A stretch of 32,967 nt of DNA from Methylococcaceae bacterium (GCA_005779525.1 SXIZ01000196.1:1-32967); one strand, 5' to 3'; numbered from the stretch's first letter, positions 16,475 to 25,667 are shown. Numbers and translations: made by a program. Notes: generated by a model from the letters alone, not told the origin.

Positions 16475-18097
16475 TTAATGATGCTCTGTAGGAATAATGG
16501 TTGGTGGCGTTGTAAAAGAATGGTACGGCGGAGGAGAAGGCAAAGTCCATTCTAAACCATGCTTGGCAGCATCTTCCCAGACTTCATCAGTCACTTTTTC
16601 ACCCGTGCCACCTTTGATCGTATGGATAACAATATACAAAAATAACAACTGGCTAGCACCAAAGATAAATCCACCAATACTAGAAATCATATTCCAATCA
16701 GCAAACTGCACTGCATAATCTGGAATCCTTCTAGGCATACCCGCTAAACCTAAGAAATGTTGCGGGAAGAATAAAATATTTACCGAGATCGCTGACAACC
16801 AAAAATGCAATTTACCAATTTTTTCGTCATACATATGCCCAGTCCATTTTGGCAACCAGTAATACCCTGCCGCCATCAAAATAAATACTGACGCAGGTAC
16901 CAAGGTGTAATGAAAGTGCGCAACAATAAAATAAGTATCATGATATTGAAAATCCAGCGGCGCTACCGACATCATCAAACCCGTCAAGCCACCCATGGTA
17001 AATAACACCACAAATGCAATCGAAAACAACATCGGCGTTTCAAAAGTCATCGCACCTTTCCACATGGTTGCAGTCCAATTGAAGACTTTAACGCCAGTTG
17101 GAATCGCAATTAACATGGTGGCATACATAAAGTACAACTCGCCAGCAATTGGCAAGCCCACGGTAAACATGTGATGCGACCATACGATAAACGATAAGAA
17201 CGCAATCGAAGCCGTTGCATAAACCATGGAGCTGTAGCCAAATAATGGCTTACGCGCAAACACGGGGATAATGGTAGATGCCACACCGAAAGTCGGTAGA
17301 ATCATGACATACACTTCAGGATGACCGAAGAACCAGAAAATATGTTGATATAAAACTGGATCGCCGCCACCTGCCGCATCAAAGAAGCTAGTATCGAAGA
17401 AACGGTCAGTTAATAACATGGTCACCGCACCTGCAAAAACAGGCATGATCGCTACCAATAAAAAGCCCGTAATCAACCAAGTCCACACAAACAACGGCAT
17501 TTTCATTAAGGTCATGCCGGGAGCACGCATATTGAAAATGGTCGAAATGATATTAATGGCGCCCATGATGGAGGAAATACCCAATAAATGCACCGAGAAT
17601 ACTGCAAATGGTAAGGCTTTACCTGTTTGTAATACTAAAGGCGGATATAAGGTCCAACCCGAGGCAGGAGCCCCCCCTTCCATAAACAAGGTACTCGCAA
17701 GTAGTAACACTCCCGCGACTAACAACCAAAAACTCATATTGTTCATGCGCGGCAATGCCATATCTGGCGCACCGATCATGAGAGGAATCATCCAGTTTGC
17801 CAGCCCAACAAAGGCAGGCATAACCGCACCAAACACCATGACCAAAGCATGCATAGTTGTCATAGAGTTAAAAAACTGCGGCTCTACGAATTGCATACCT
17901 GGTTCAAATAATTCGGCACGAATGACCATAGCCATCGCCCCACCAACGAAAAACATAATCAACGCAAACCATAAATAGAGTGTGCCGATATCTTTGTGGT
18001 TGGTGGTAATTATCCACCGTAATAGCCCCTTGGCTGGGCCGTGATCATGATGCTCATGCTCATGATCGTGATCATGTTCAGCAACTACTGTAGACAT
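16475..18097 (-). CDS. coxA: Cytochrome c oxidase subunit I
   Basis: The catalytic subunit reduces oxygen to water and pumps protons, holding heme a and the heme a3/CuB centre. The 540-residue product has twelve membrane helices. Ligands are visible: H83 (TMHALVMVFG) and H396 for heme a, H394 for heme a3 (VAHFHYTL), and H259, H308 and H309 for CuB (GHPEVY, WSHHMFTVG). The cross-linked Tyr263 and Glu261 are in GHPEVY. The first 20 residues include a metal-binding-like run EHDHDHEHEHHDHG. It lies 74 bases after coxB and is the second gene of the operon. Confidence 0.98.
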   Translation of the reverse strand: MSTVVAEHDHDHEHEHHDHGPAKGLLRWIITTNHKDIGTLYLWFALIMFFVGGAMAMVIRAELFEPGMQFVEPQFFNSMTTMHALVMVFGAVMPAFVGLANWMIPLMIGAPDMALPRMNNMSFWLLVAGVLLLASTLFMEGGAPASGWTLYPPLVLQTGKALPFAVFSVHLLGISSIMGAINIISTIFNMRAPGMTLMKMPLFVWTWLITGFLLVAIMPVFAGAVTMLLTDRFFDTSFFDAAGGGDPVLYQHIFWFFGHPEVYVMILPTFGVASTIIPVFARKPLFGYSSMVYATASIAFLSFIVWSHHMFTVGLPIAGELYFMYATMLIAIPTGVKVFNWTATMWKGAMTFETPMLFSIAFVVLFTMGGLTGLMMSVAPLDFQYHDTYFIVAHFHYTLVPASVFILMAAGYYWLPKWTGHMYDEKIGKLHFWLSAISVNILFFPQHFLGLAGMPRRIPDYAVQFADWNMISSIGGFIFGASQLLFLYIVIHTIKGGTGEKVTDEVWEDAAKHGLEWTLPSPPPYHSFTTPPTIIPTEHH

Positions 18098-18171
18098 ATA
18101 ATTAATACCTCATTAATAAATAAAAAGATTAGATAACCCGATAAACGCATGCGTTTAGCCCAATATCCCGT

Positions 18172-19680
18172 CTACTTGCCTGCTTTTGCAGACTTTAAAG
18201 ATTCGACATCAGCAGGCTGAAGCATATCGCCCACCTTATTACCCAAAGCATTACGGGTATAAGTTACTACAGCAGCAAAATCCACTGCATTCAGAGTTTT
18301 ACCAAAAGCGGGCATAGCACCTTTACCATTCAGTACTAATTCGACCTGTTTATCTAACTTGCCTTTAACGACAGCACTTCCTGTGATCGCAGGTGCAAAC
18401 CCCGTCATTCCTGCACCATCGGGTTGATGACAAGAGGAACATTTTTCTTTGTAAACGGCTTCACCTTTGGTATTTAAGTCAGCCAAAGTTAAGGGTTTAC
18501 TGACATCTACTTTAGCGGCGGGTTTTTCTTCGACGGCAGCCGCAACAGGTTCCGCAGTTCCAGACATTAACGCTTTGACAGCTTTAGCTTGAATTGCATC
18601 GCCAACTTTATTTCCTAAACCATTACGCGTGAAGGTAATCACCTGCGCTAATTCTAAAGGATTTAACATCGTACCAAAGGCAGGCATCATGCCTTTACCA
18701 TTCAGGATTAACTTAGTTTGCGCATTAATATCCCCAAGTACTACAGGACTTTTAGTCAACGCAGGGAAAGTACCAGCAATACCCTCACCACCCGCCATAT
18801 GACAAGAGGCGCAGTTTTTCTCATACAGGGCAGCACCAGCAGTGATTAATTCTGCAGGGGCTTGATCATCTAATACGGGGCCTTTCGCTAAATCTGCTTT
18901 AGTTTTATCTACCCAAGCCTGATAATCCGCTGGTTCCATGGCAATGACCACAATCGGCATAAAGCCATGATCTTTACCACATAACTCCGTACATTGACCA
19001 CGATAGGTCCCTGGCTTATCCACAGACGTCCACGCCTCATTGATAAATCCTGGAATAGTATCTTTTTTCCAGCCCAAATCCGGCACCCACCACGAGTGAA
19101 TCACATCTTTCGCAGTAAATAAAAACCGAATTTTAGTTTTAACCGGAACCACTAAAGGCTTATCAACATTAAGTAAGTAATTGGGCACTGAGCGCGGGTC
19201 AACACCTGATCCCACTTGACGAGCTTTGTTACTTGCCGCATCCAAACTACTGAAGAAATGAATACCACTATCTAAATATTCATATTCCCATTTCCATTGC
19301 CAACCAGTAACTCTAATGGACATTTGAGCTTCTTTAACATCATCAAGCTCAATCATCGCTTTAGTTGCAGGAATCGCCATACCAATCAAAATCAAGGTTG
19401 GAATAATCGTCCAGATAATTTCAACGGTGGTATTTTCATGGAACTGTTCAGCCACATGCCCCTTCGACTTCCGATGATGGTAGATCGAATAAAACATGAC
19501 ACTAAACACGCCCAACCCGATAAAAACGCAGATCCACAAAATCAGCATATGTAGATCATAAAGATCATTACTGACTTGCGTGACACCTTGCATTAAATTA
19601 AGGGCATAATCCGCATGCGCAGAACCTAAGCCAAAAGCCATTAAGGTCAGACATGCGAAAAGTTGCTTGATTTTCTTCAC
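18172..19680 (-). CDS. coxB: Cytochrome c oxidase subunit II with two cytochrome c domains
   Basis: The electron-entry subunit. The start is the GTG at 19680, set by GAGGAGG 7 bases upstream; the frame extends further without support. A signal peptide (KKIKQLFACLTLMAFGL to AHA) and two helices precede the CuA domain, with H195, C230, C234, H238 and M241 (CTELCGKDHGFM). Two class I cytochrome c domains follow, with heme sites CASCH (290-294) and CSSCH (414-418) and axial Met332 and Met456 in GMMPAFG and GAMPAFG. The two domains closely resemble each other (LNGKGxMPAFG, GLGNKVGD/ALGNKVGD), indicating tandem duplication. Most relatives have none or one. The linker is Ala/Glu/Pro-rich. Confidence 0.96.
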   Translation of the reverse strand: MKKIKQLFACLTLMAFGLGSAHADYALNLMQGVTQVSNDLYDLHMLILWICVFIGLGVFSVMFYSIYHHRKSKGHVAEQFHENTTVEIIWTIIPTLILIGMAIPATKAMIELDDVKEAQMSIRVTGWQWKWEYEYLDSGIHFFSSLDAASNKARQVGSGVDPRSVPNYLLNVDKPLVVPVKTKIRFLFTAKDVIHSWWVPDLGWKKDTIPGFINEAWTSVDKPGTYRGQCTELCGKDHGFMPIVVIAMEPADYQAWVDKTKADLAKGPVLDDQAPAELITAGAALYEKNCASCHMAGGEGIAGTFPALTKSPVVLGDINAQTKLILNGKGMMPAFGTMLNPLELAQVITFTRNGLGNKVGDAIQAKAVKALMSGTAEPVAAAVEEKPAAKVDVSKPLTLADLNTKGEAVYKEKCSSCHQPDGAGMTGFAPAITGSAVVKGKLDKQVELVLNGKGAMPAFGKTLNAVDFAAVVTYTRNALGNKVGDMLQPADVESLKSAKAGK

Positions 19681-19876
19681 GGAGCAGCCTCCTCGGTTTG
19701 TAGTTAGAAACTCTTGTATGCGTTTATCGTTATGGTAATACAAGCAATCTCTAGGTCGCCGATCCCAATAACTTTAGTATTTTCATAATAACCTTGCAAT
19801 TCTAAACCATACCGCTATTTTAAGCTAGGCTGCATTACGGAATTACATTAGTTTATGTAGTATAAATTTCTGATGC

Positions 19877-19911
19877 AAAAAAAAACCTGCGCAGTTGCTG
19901 CACAGGTTTTT
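19877..19911. terminator. Rho-independent terminator after bacteriohemerythrin
   Basis: The stem AAAAACCTG-x-GCAG pairs with CTGC-x-CAGGTTTTT around a TTG loop, with one mismatch. It is flanked by nine A on the left (nine T on the minus strand), so it terminates the hemerythrin transcript 30 bases after its stop. It can also work on the plus strand. It separates the hemerythrin gene from the coxB promoter region (19681-19876), where a weak TTGCAA-17-TAAAGT pair is the best promoter candidate I see. Confidence 0.85.
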
Positions 19912-19940
19912 GGCAAAACACTTGTCAATCAATCTTTAAT

Positions 19941-20339
19941 TCAACTATTCAACGCATCAGCATAGGCTTTGTCGAAAGTTGGGATGTGGCTATCCAACCA
20001 TCCTTTAACCATTTGTCCGACTTCTTCAGTCACATCGGCTTCACCCGCATGGAATTTTGTTTGCAAGCCTGCACAGATTCCGATTAAGGCTTCATGCTCT
20101 TCTTTATGCCGAGGATAACCCGCAAAATTTTTAGCTTGCATTTCTTTTTCTTCATGTGCGAAATGACCCACAACATAAGCGATTAAATCATCCAACTGCG
20201 CACCAATCTCTGAGCGTGCCGCACCGCCTGTTGCTAAATCATACAATTTATTTAATTTATCAAACAATGTTTTATGTTCTTCATCTGCAAAGCCAACATT
20301 TGTACCATATTGAGCTGCTGTCCACGTAATTAGTGCCAT
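19941..20339 (-). CDS. Bacteriohemerythrin
   Basis: A single-domain, cytoplasmic four-helix protein of 132 residues that reversibly binds oxygen at a di-iron site. All ligands are present at canonical spacing: H22, H59 and E63 (HFAHEE), H78 and H82 (HKEEH), H118 and D123 (HIPTFD). The methanotroph homologue McHr of Methylococcus has nearly the same spacing and is thought to bring oxygen to particulate methane monooxygenase. GAGGAAAC precedes the ATG at good distance. It lies between the bio operon and coxB and has its own terminator, fitting an oxygen-supply role. Confidence 0.95.
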   Translation of the reverse strand: MALITWTAAQYGTNVGFADEEHKTLFDKLNKLYDLATGGAARSEIGAQLDDLIAYVVGHFAHEEKEMQAKNFAGYPRHKEEHEALIGICAGLQTKFHAGEADVTEEVGQMVKGWLDSHIPTFDKAYADALNS

Positions 20340-20383
20340 GATGTTTCCTCATTGATAAAATTATTATATTAACCGCATCGATA

Positions 20384-21076
20384 TTATGGTTTAATTTCAT
20401 TAATTTTACAATGGTTATTTATGCTAAATGCGGATGCTAATTTGTCAAAATCAGGTTCTCGTAAATAAGGCAAAATTCCCAGTAACGGGACAGACAACTG
20501 CTTACGTAAATAGGCTATATTTTCTTGAGTATAAGGGAGATCTGGCTCAACACGCACAGCAATCCACCCACAACAATTAGCTTTCGATTGTTGAATTGCA
20601 GCTAAACTTAAGCGCGCATGATTAATACACCCCAAGCGAATTCCCACAACTAAAATAACAGGTATAGCTAATGCCTCTGCCAACAGCGCATTATCAAACG
20701 CCATAGACAGCGGCGAATACCAACCACCTGCTCCCTCAACTATCACTAGCTCGGCCTGGGAAGCTAACTGCTCATACTGCGTTTTAATCACCTCCAAAGA
20801 AGCAGGATTGTGAATGCCTGCAAAATTCGGCGCAATCGCGGGTTCATAAGCAAAGGGATTAACGCTCGCATAATCTAGCGCCACATTACCCTGCTGCAAT
20901 AAGCACAAAGCATCTGAATTTTGTAAACTACCTTCATGCCACTCGCAGCCGGAGGCAACTGGCTTCATACCGACAACTCTAAAACCTTGTCGCACTCCTG
21001 CGCGCATTAACGACGCACTTGCCCACGTTTTTCCCACATGTGTATCTGTACCCGTTACAAAATAGCCTTGTGCCAT
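20384..21076 (-). CDS. bioD: Dethiobiotin synthetase
   Basis: Forms the ureido ring of dethiobiotin from diaminopelargonate, CO2 and ATP. The P-loop GTDTHVGKT is at residues 8-16 and KPVASGCEW follows. The Mg-binding EGAGGWYSPL is in the middle, and VVGIRLGCINHA is conserved. The ATG at 21076 shares a base with the bioC stop (TAATG), so I prefer it to the upstream in-frame ATG at 21103. It is the last gene of bioBFHCD. Confidence 0.95.
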   Translation of the reverse strand: MAQGYFVTGTDTHVGKTWASASLMRAGVRQGFRVVGMKPVASGCEWHEGSLQNSDALCLLQQGNVALDYASVNPFAYEPAIAPNFAGIHNPASLEVIKTQYEQLASQAELVIVEGAGGWYSPLSMAFDNALLAEALAIPVILVVGIRLGCINHARLSLAAIQQSKANCCGWIAVRVEPDLPYTQENIAYLRKQLSVPLLGILPYLREPDFDKLASAFSINNHCKINEIKP

Positions 21077-21870
21077 TATTTCACCACTGTAGCTTGCACC
21101 CAAATGACTTCATAGGTGGCAATTATTTTCCCCGTCTCGTCTAACTTAGGATAAGCATCCAGCATTGTCTTCCAACGCGCCTTGCCCATCAGTTGTGACT
21201 GACGCCCCTGTAACACATGCTGCGCACCTAAGCCCTTTAACTCACGCAACAAACTATGCACCGATCCGTACTGACACTGATAATCTTGTTTGCTTAGGGT
21301 AATATTTTGCCAGCCCCCAGTACGCAACAACTCGAGCAGATCGGCCTCAGCATAGAACGCATTCACATGCGGCGCACGATCCACCGCCCGCCATGCCTGT
21401 TTTAATTCTTGCAGCGTCGCCTCGCCAAAGGTTGCAAAGCATAATTGCCCGCCTGGTCGTAAGACTCGCTGATACTCCCGCAGCGTTGCAGGCAAATCTA
21501 AACACCACTGCAACGCCAAACTTGAAAATAACCAATCAATACTATTGGACTGAATTGGCAATTGCTCCAGATCGGCGCACAAATAGCTTACAGATGCCAG
21601 CTCACGCTTTATAGCCATAGATAGCATCGCGGGCGCAATATCCAAGCCCCAGAGGTGTGAAAAGCCACCTAACTCAGATAATAATTGCGTCAAATAGCCT
21701 GTACCACAGCCTAAATCCACGACCTTGCCATGGAGTTTTGGCAATCCGCTACGACGCAATAATTCTGCCGCTACCGTACGTTGCAAATATGCAAAATCAT
21801 CATACGTCGTTGCCGACTGCGCAAATGCCTGCCGAACCTTATATTTATCAATGTTGGTCAATAACGTCAT
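21076..21870 (-). CDS. bioC: Malonyl-ACP O-methyltransferase
   Basis: Methylates malonyl-ACP so that fatty acid synthesis can build the pimeloyl chain of biotin. It is a SAM-dependent methyltransferase with motif I VVDLGCGTGYLTQLL, then GLDIAPAM and the PNSIDWLFSSLALQW-type post-motif. The N-terminal KYKVRQAFAQSATTYDDFAYLQ is typical of BioC. Length (264 aa) is normal. Start and stop overlap bioH and bioD. Confidence 0.95.
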   Translation of the reverse strand: MTLLTNIDKYKVRQAFAQSATTYDDFAYLQRTVAAELLRRSGLPKLHGKVVDLGCGTGYLTQLLSELGGFSHLWGLDIAPAMLSMAIKRELASVSYLCADLEQLPIQSNSIDWLFSSLALQWCLDLPATLREYQRVLRPGGQLCFATFGEATLQELKQAWRAVDRAPHVNAFYAEADLLELLRTGGWQNITLSKQDYQCQYGSVHSLLRELKGLGAQHVLQGRQSQLMGKARWKTMLDAYPKLDETGKIIATYEVIWVQATVVK

Positions 21871-22637
21871 ACATTTCGCATAAATTGCTCAATTAATTCT
21901 CGCGTCTCTGTTGGATGCGATAAAAACGGCGCGTGTCCGGCAGACGCCAGGATCTCTGAGCAAATATTAGTGTTTAGCGCCGAAAGTTGAGCCGCTATGC
22001 TCACAGGCACTAAGGCGTCTTTAACTCCGAAAATAGCAAGTATCGGACACGTTAATAAACTTAGCTCTGCCCGTAAATCCGTGTTTTCCAGCAACATTAA
22101 CCCTTGTTGTAAGGTGAGTATCTCAGGAACTGCACATTCCATAACCCGCTGCTTTAATGCAACTAGCAACGCTTCCTGCTCATCTAATCCCCAAAGCTGC
22201 AAAGCTAAAAAATTAACAATAGTTGCCACCGAATCTGCTGCTAATTGCGCTGCAAATTTTTTTAATATCGTCAGTTTCATACCCGGCCAATCCGATTGCC
22301 GTACAAAACAAGGATTACTAGCAAGCAAAATCAAGCCTTTCACTGCTTCTGGACTTTGGCGAGCAACTTCAATGGCCAACAAGCCACCCATAGACCAACC
22401 CAACCAATAGGCGGGCACTTGACCAAGCTCATTGAGGAGCTGCATAGCAACTGTCGGCAAATCTAAAGCCAAGGCGACATCACTTCGCCCATGCCCAGGA
22501 AGATCAACGCAAACTACGCGAAAATTGCTAGCCAAACGTTGAGCAAACGGTCGCCACACGCCGCTATGCATCGCCCAGCCATGCAATAACACCAGGGTTT
22601 CCCCGGTGCCATACACCTCAGTATGTAGCGTATTCAT
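21867..22637 (-). CDS. bioH: Pimeloyl-ACP methyl ester carboxylesterase
   Basis: An alpha/beta hydrolase that removes the methyl group from pimeloyl-ACP methyl ester to end chain building. The oxyanion motif LLHGWAMHSGVW and nucleophile GWSMGG (S82) are followed by the acid in FGVKDALVP and the histidine in AGHAPFLSHP. The frame opens with a GTG at 22643, but the ATG at 22637 overlaps the bioF stop as ATGA and is the better start. It overlaps bioC by 4 bases. Confidence 0.94.
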   Translation of the reverse strand: MNTLHTEVYGTGETLVLLHGWAMHSGVWRPFAQRLASNFRVVCVDLPGHGRSDVALALDLPTVAMQLLNELGQVPAYWLGWSMGGLLAIEVARQSPEAVKGLILLASNPCFVRQSDWPGMKLTILKKFAAQLAADSVATIVNFLALQLWGLDEQEALLVALKQRVMECAVPEILTLQQGLMLLENTDLRAELSLLTCPILAIFGVKDALVPVSIAAQLSALNTNICSEILASAGHAPFLSHPTETRELIEQFMRNV

Positions 22638-23791
22638 CGCCACACCACCTCCAACGCCTGCAGTAATTGTTGTACCTGTGCTTCAGAATGCGCAGCAGAC
22701 AAGGTTACTCGCAAGCGCGCACTCCCCTTTGGCACGGTAGGGGGACGAATGGCACTGACCAAGATACCGTGCTGTAACAATTGTTCACTCAGGAACAATG
22801 CTCGCTCACTGCTCCCGACTAGAATGGGTTGAATCGGGGAAATCGAAGGCATAAGCTGTAAGCCAATCTGACTCACCCCCGCTCGAAATTGCCGAATCAA
22901 AATTTGCAAATGCTCTCGCCGCCACGATTCTTGTTGCAGCAAGCTAAGACTGGTGCGTGTTGCCGCTGCAATGGCTGCAGGCATGGCCGTGGTATACACA
23001 AAAGTGCGCGCTTTATGTATTAAGATTTCGATAAGCTCTGCGGACCCGGCCACAAAAGCACCTGCGGTACCAAACGCCTTACCCAAAGTCCCTACGAGCA
23101 CAGGCACTTGGCTTGACGTCAAGCCAAAATGCTCTATCACACCTGCCCCGGTTTTCCCCAAAACACCCAACCCATGCGCATCATCCACCATCAACCACGC
23201 CTGCTGTGGTTCAGCAACTGCGAGCAATTGTTTCAGTGGAGCCACATCACCATCCATACTAAAGACGCCATCGGTCACAATCAGCTTGCGCCTAGCATCC
23301 TCCGCCAATAATTGCCGCACATGCTCAGCATCCGCATGACGATAGCGATTGAACTTTGCCCGGGTTAATAATCCGCCATCCAGTAACGAGGCATGATTTA
23401 ATTTATCTTCAAACACGGCATCATTTCGTCCAAGCAACGCAGCAATTGCCCCAATATTTGCCATATAGCCCGTAGAAAACAACAAGGCGCGATCTCGCCC
23501 GGTAAACGCCGCCAATTCCTCTTCCAGCTGATGATGTTCTGCAGTGTGACCACAGACCAAATGTGCTGCCCCAGAGCCGACTCCCCACTGATTAACCGCA
23601 CGCTGAAAGGCCCGAACCACCTCAGGATGATTCGCTAAGCCGAGATAGTCATTACTACAAAAATTCAGGGCCTGCTTGCCATTTACCTCGACGACAGCTC
23701 CCTGGGGAGACGTCAATAGCTTGCGGGTGCGGTACAAGCCCTGTTGGCGTAAGCTATCAAGCTCAACGGTTAAATCGGCAAAGCCACTCAT
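22634..23791 (-). CDS. bioF: 8-amino-7-oxononanoate synthase
   Basis: A PLP enzyme that condenses pimeloyl-ACP with alanine. The PLP lysine is K238 in GTLGKAFGT. H133 (LNHASLLDG) and DDAHGLG (203-209) contact the cofactor, and NFCSNDYLGLANHP marks the N-terminus of the alpha-oxoamine synthase family. Length (385 aa) is standard. It overlaps bioB by ATGA and bioH by 4 bases. Confidence 0.97.
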   Translation of the reverse strand: MSGFADLTVELDSLRQQGLYRTRKLLTSPQGAVVEVNGKQALNFCSNDYLGLANHPEVVRAFQRAVNQWGVGSGAAHLVCGHTAEHHQLEEELAAFTGRDRALLFSTGYMANIGAIAALLGRNDAVFEDKLNHASLLDGGLLTRAKFNRYRHADAEHVRQLLAEDARRKLIVTDGVFSMDGDVAPLKQLLAVAEPQQAWLMVDDAHGLGVLGKTGAGVIEHFGLTSSQVPVLVGTLGKAFGTAGAFVAGSAELIEILIHKARTFVYTTAMPAAIAAATRTSLSLLQQESWRREHLQILIRQFRAGVSQIGLQLMPSISPIQPILVGSSERALFLSEQLLQHGILVSAIRPPTVPKGSARLRVTLSAAHSEAQVQQLLQALEVVWR

Positions 23792-24780
23792 GCGTTAGCG
23801 TAACTCGACCCACCTGAATACAAACCTAGACGCTTAAATAATGACTGATCATGCACCGTCATCGGGTTATCAGTGGTTAATAATTTATCGCCATAAAAAA
23901 TAGAATTTGCCCCCGCCAAAAAACACAACGCTTGCATTTCATCCGTCATAGCATTCCGTCCAGCCGACAATCGCACCCTGGAACTCGGCATTAATATCCT
24001 TGCTACCGCAATAGTACGCACAAATTCCAGAGGATCTAAGGCCTCTGTCCCCATCAATGGCGTACCTTCAACTTGCACCAACATGTTAATTGGCACACTC
24101 TCTGGATGTTTTGGCATGTTAGCCAGTTGCAAGAGCAATTTAGCCCGATCTTGCTGACCTTCCCCCATACCGACAATCCCGCCGCAACACACATTAATAC
24201 CCGCATCCCGCACTCGATCTAGAGTATCCAAGCGATCTTGATAGGTGCGTGTGGTAATCACTTCTGAATAATAGTCTTCTGAGGTATCTAAGTTATGATT
24301 GTAATAATCTAAGCCACCTTCTTTTAATGCAAGGGTTTGGGTATCAGTCAACATCCCCAAGGTCACGCAGGTTTCCAATCCTAAGGCTTTGACTCCTTGA
24401 ATCATTTCCACCACCCGCACGATATCTTTGTCCTTGGGTTGCCGCCAAGCAGCGCCCATACAAAAACGCGATGCGCCTTGATCTTTAGCGCGTTGTGCAG
24501 CCGTCAACACTTCAGCAATCGGCATTAACGCTTCCGGTTTAAGATCACTGTCATATCGAGCACTTTGCGGACAATAACCACAATCTTCAGAACATGCGCC
24601 CGTTTTAATACTGAGTAAACTGCTGATTTGCACTTCGTTAGGGTCAAAATTAGCGCGGTGCGCGGTTTGCGCTTGAAACAGCAAATCATTAAACGGTAAC
24701 GAGAATAACGCTAATACTTCTGAAAGTTGCCAGTCGTGGCGCATCGCTACGGACAAAGTTATTGCACTACATGCAGACAT
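23788..24780 (-). CDS. bioB: Biotin synthase
   Basis: A radical SAM enzyme that inserts sulfur into dethiobiotin. The CxxxCxxC cluster motif is GACSEDCGYC (C63, C67, C70). YNHNLDTSEDYY, GGIVGMGE and RLSAGRNAM are BioB hallmarks. I start it at the ATG (MSACSA), 9 bases after GGAG; the frame opens five codons earlier at a TTG without support. It heads the overlapping bioBFHCD operon, with a BirA-type operator upstream. Confidence 0.97.
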   Translation of the reverse strand: MSACSAITLSVAMRHDWQLSEVLALFSLPFNDLLFQAQTAHRANFDPNEVQISSLLSIKTGACSEDCGYCPQSARYDSDLKPEALMPIAEVLTAAQRAKDQGASRFCMGAAWRQPKDKDIVRVVEMIQGVKALGLETCVTLGMLTDTQTLALKEGGLDYYNHNLDTSEDYYSEVITTRTYQDRLDTLDRVRDAGINVCCGGIVGMGEGQQDRAKLLLQLANMPKHPESVPINMLVQVEGTPLMGTEALDPLEFVRTIAVARILMPSSRVRLSAGRNAMTDEMQALCFLAGANSIFYGDKLLTTDNPMTVHDQSLFKRLGLYSGGSSYANA

Positions 24781-24825
24781 GCTGATAGTCTCCAAACTTG
24801 AATAAATAATTGATAGAACTTCGAC

Positions 24826-24859
24826 TTGTTAACCCAAATCATAAATTAATGGTAAACAA
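24826..24859. promoter_or_regulatory. BirA operator between bioB and comF
   Basis: TTGTTAACC (24826-24834) and GGTAAACAA (24851-24859) are separated by exactly 16 bases. The E. coli bio operator is TTGTAAACC-N16-GGTTTACAA, so spacing is identical and each arm differs at only one base. It lies 46 bases upstream of the bioB ATG and includes a TTAACA that could be a -35 for bioB. Biotin-loaded BirA should therefore repress the operon. The probable comF ATG (24849) lies inside the operator. Confidence 0.82.
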
Positions 24860-25550
24860 CTGGCTTAATATTATACAGAATTCCGTGCTGCCGCCCACCT
24901 GCATTTTATGCAATGCCTACGGACATCGAGGGTTAGATTTATGCATAGACTGTTATAACGCACTCCCTCGGCCTAAGCATTTTTGTAGTCAATGCGCCGC
25001 GCCTTTACCTGAAGACACCTCGACAGCAAGCATCTGCGGCCATTGTCAAACATGGCCACCCGCTTTTGATACCACTGTGGCGTGTTTAAGCTATCAACAC
25101 ACAGCCCAGTATCTTATTACGCAATTGAAATTTAATGCGCAGTACAAACATGCTCGCCTATTAGGATTATTACTGGCCGAACGACTAAGTGATGCTACAA
25201 CACTTCCCCAAGCGATCATTCCAGTCCCATTACACCCCCTGCGTTTTAGGGAACGGCAATTTAATCAATGTATTGAGATCGGAAAAGTAGTAAGCCAACA
25301 ACTTAAGATCCCTCTACTTTTAGATAGTTGTATACGCCTTCGAGATACGCCGCAGCAAGCCAATTTGACACGTAAACAACGCTTAAGAAATTTACACCAG
25401 GCATTTGCGCTTAATCACAGCATTGCGCTAGAGCATATTGCGCTCTTAGATGATGTCATGACCACGGGCACAACTTTACATGAACTCGCTTATGTCTTGA
25501 AGAAAAACGGCGTTAGTCGTGTAGATGCCTGGGTTTGTGCTAGGGCTTAA
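24849..25550 (+). CDS. comF: ComF family phosphoribosyltransferase-like protein
   Basis: ComF proteins are needed for DNA uptake in competent bacteria. The N-terminus has a zinc-finger-like cysteine set (CILCNAYGHRGLDLCIDC, then CSQC and CGHC). The C-terminal part is a type I phosphoribosyltransferase domain with IALLDDVMTTGTTL as the PRPP loop. I choose the ATG at 24849, since the longer frame starts at a TTG (24810) without a ribosome binding site. comF beside bioB is common in gammaproteobacteria. Confidence 0.88.
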   Translation: MVNNWLNIIQNSVLPPTCILCNAYGHRGLDLCIDCYNALPRPKHFCSQCAAPLPEDTSTASICGHCQTWPPAFDTTVACLSYQHTAQYLITQLKFNAQYKHARLLGLLLAERLSDATTLPQAIIPVPLHPLRFRERQFNQCIEIGKVVSQQLKIPLLLDSCIRLRDTPQQANLTRKQRLRNLHQAFALNHSIALEHIALLDDVMTTGTTLHELAYVLKKNGVSRVDAWVCARA

Positions 25551-25667
25551 AATTAGCTGTAATTGCAATTTTTAGCTGGGAAAACACTTAAAGGTTGCAC
25601 GAATGCAGAAACTAGGGGGAGGGAAAGGAACGTTAAAATGTCACTAGGCTTCGAAAAACCAAGGCAC

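Noticed and set aside
17418..17978. 186-codon plus-strand frame opposite coxA
   Set aside because: Antisense of an unmistakable coxA; composition reflects the coxA codons and no start signal is present.
24810..24848. TTG start of comF at 24810
   Set aside because: No ribosome binding site, and ComF similarity begins after the ATG at 24849.
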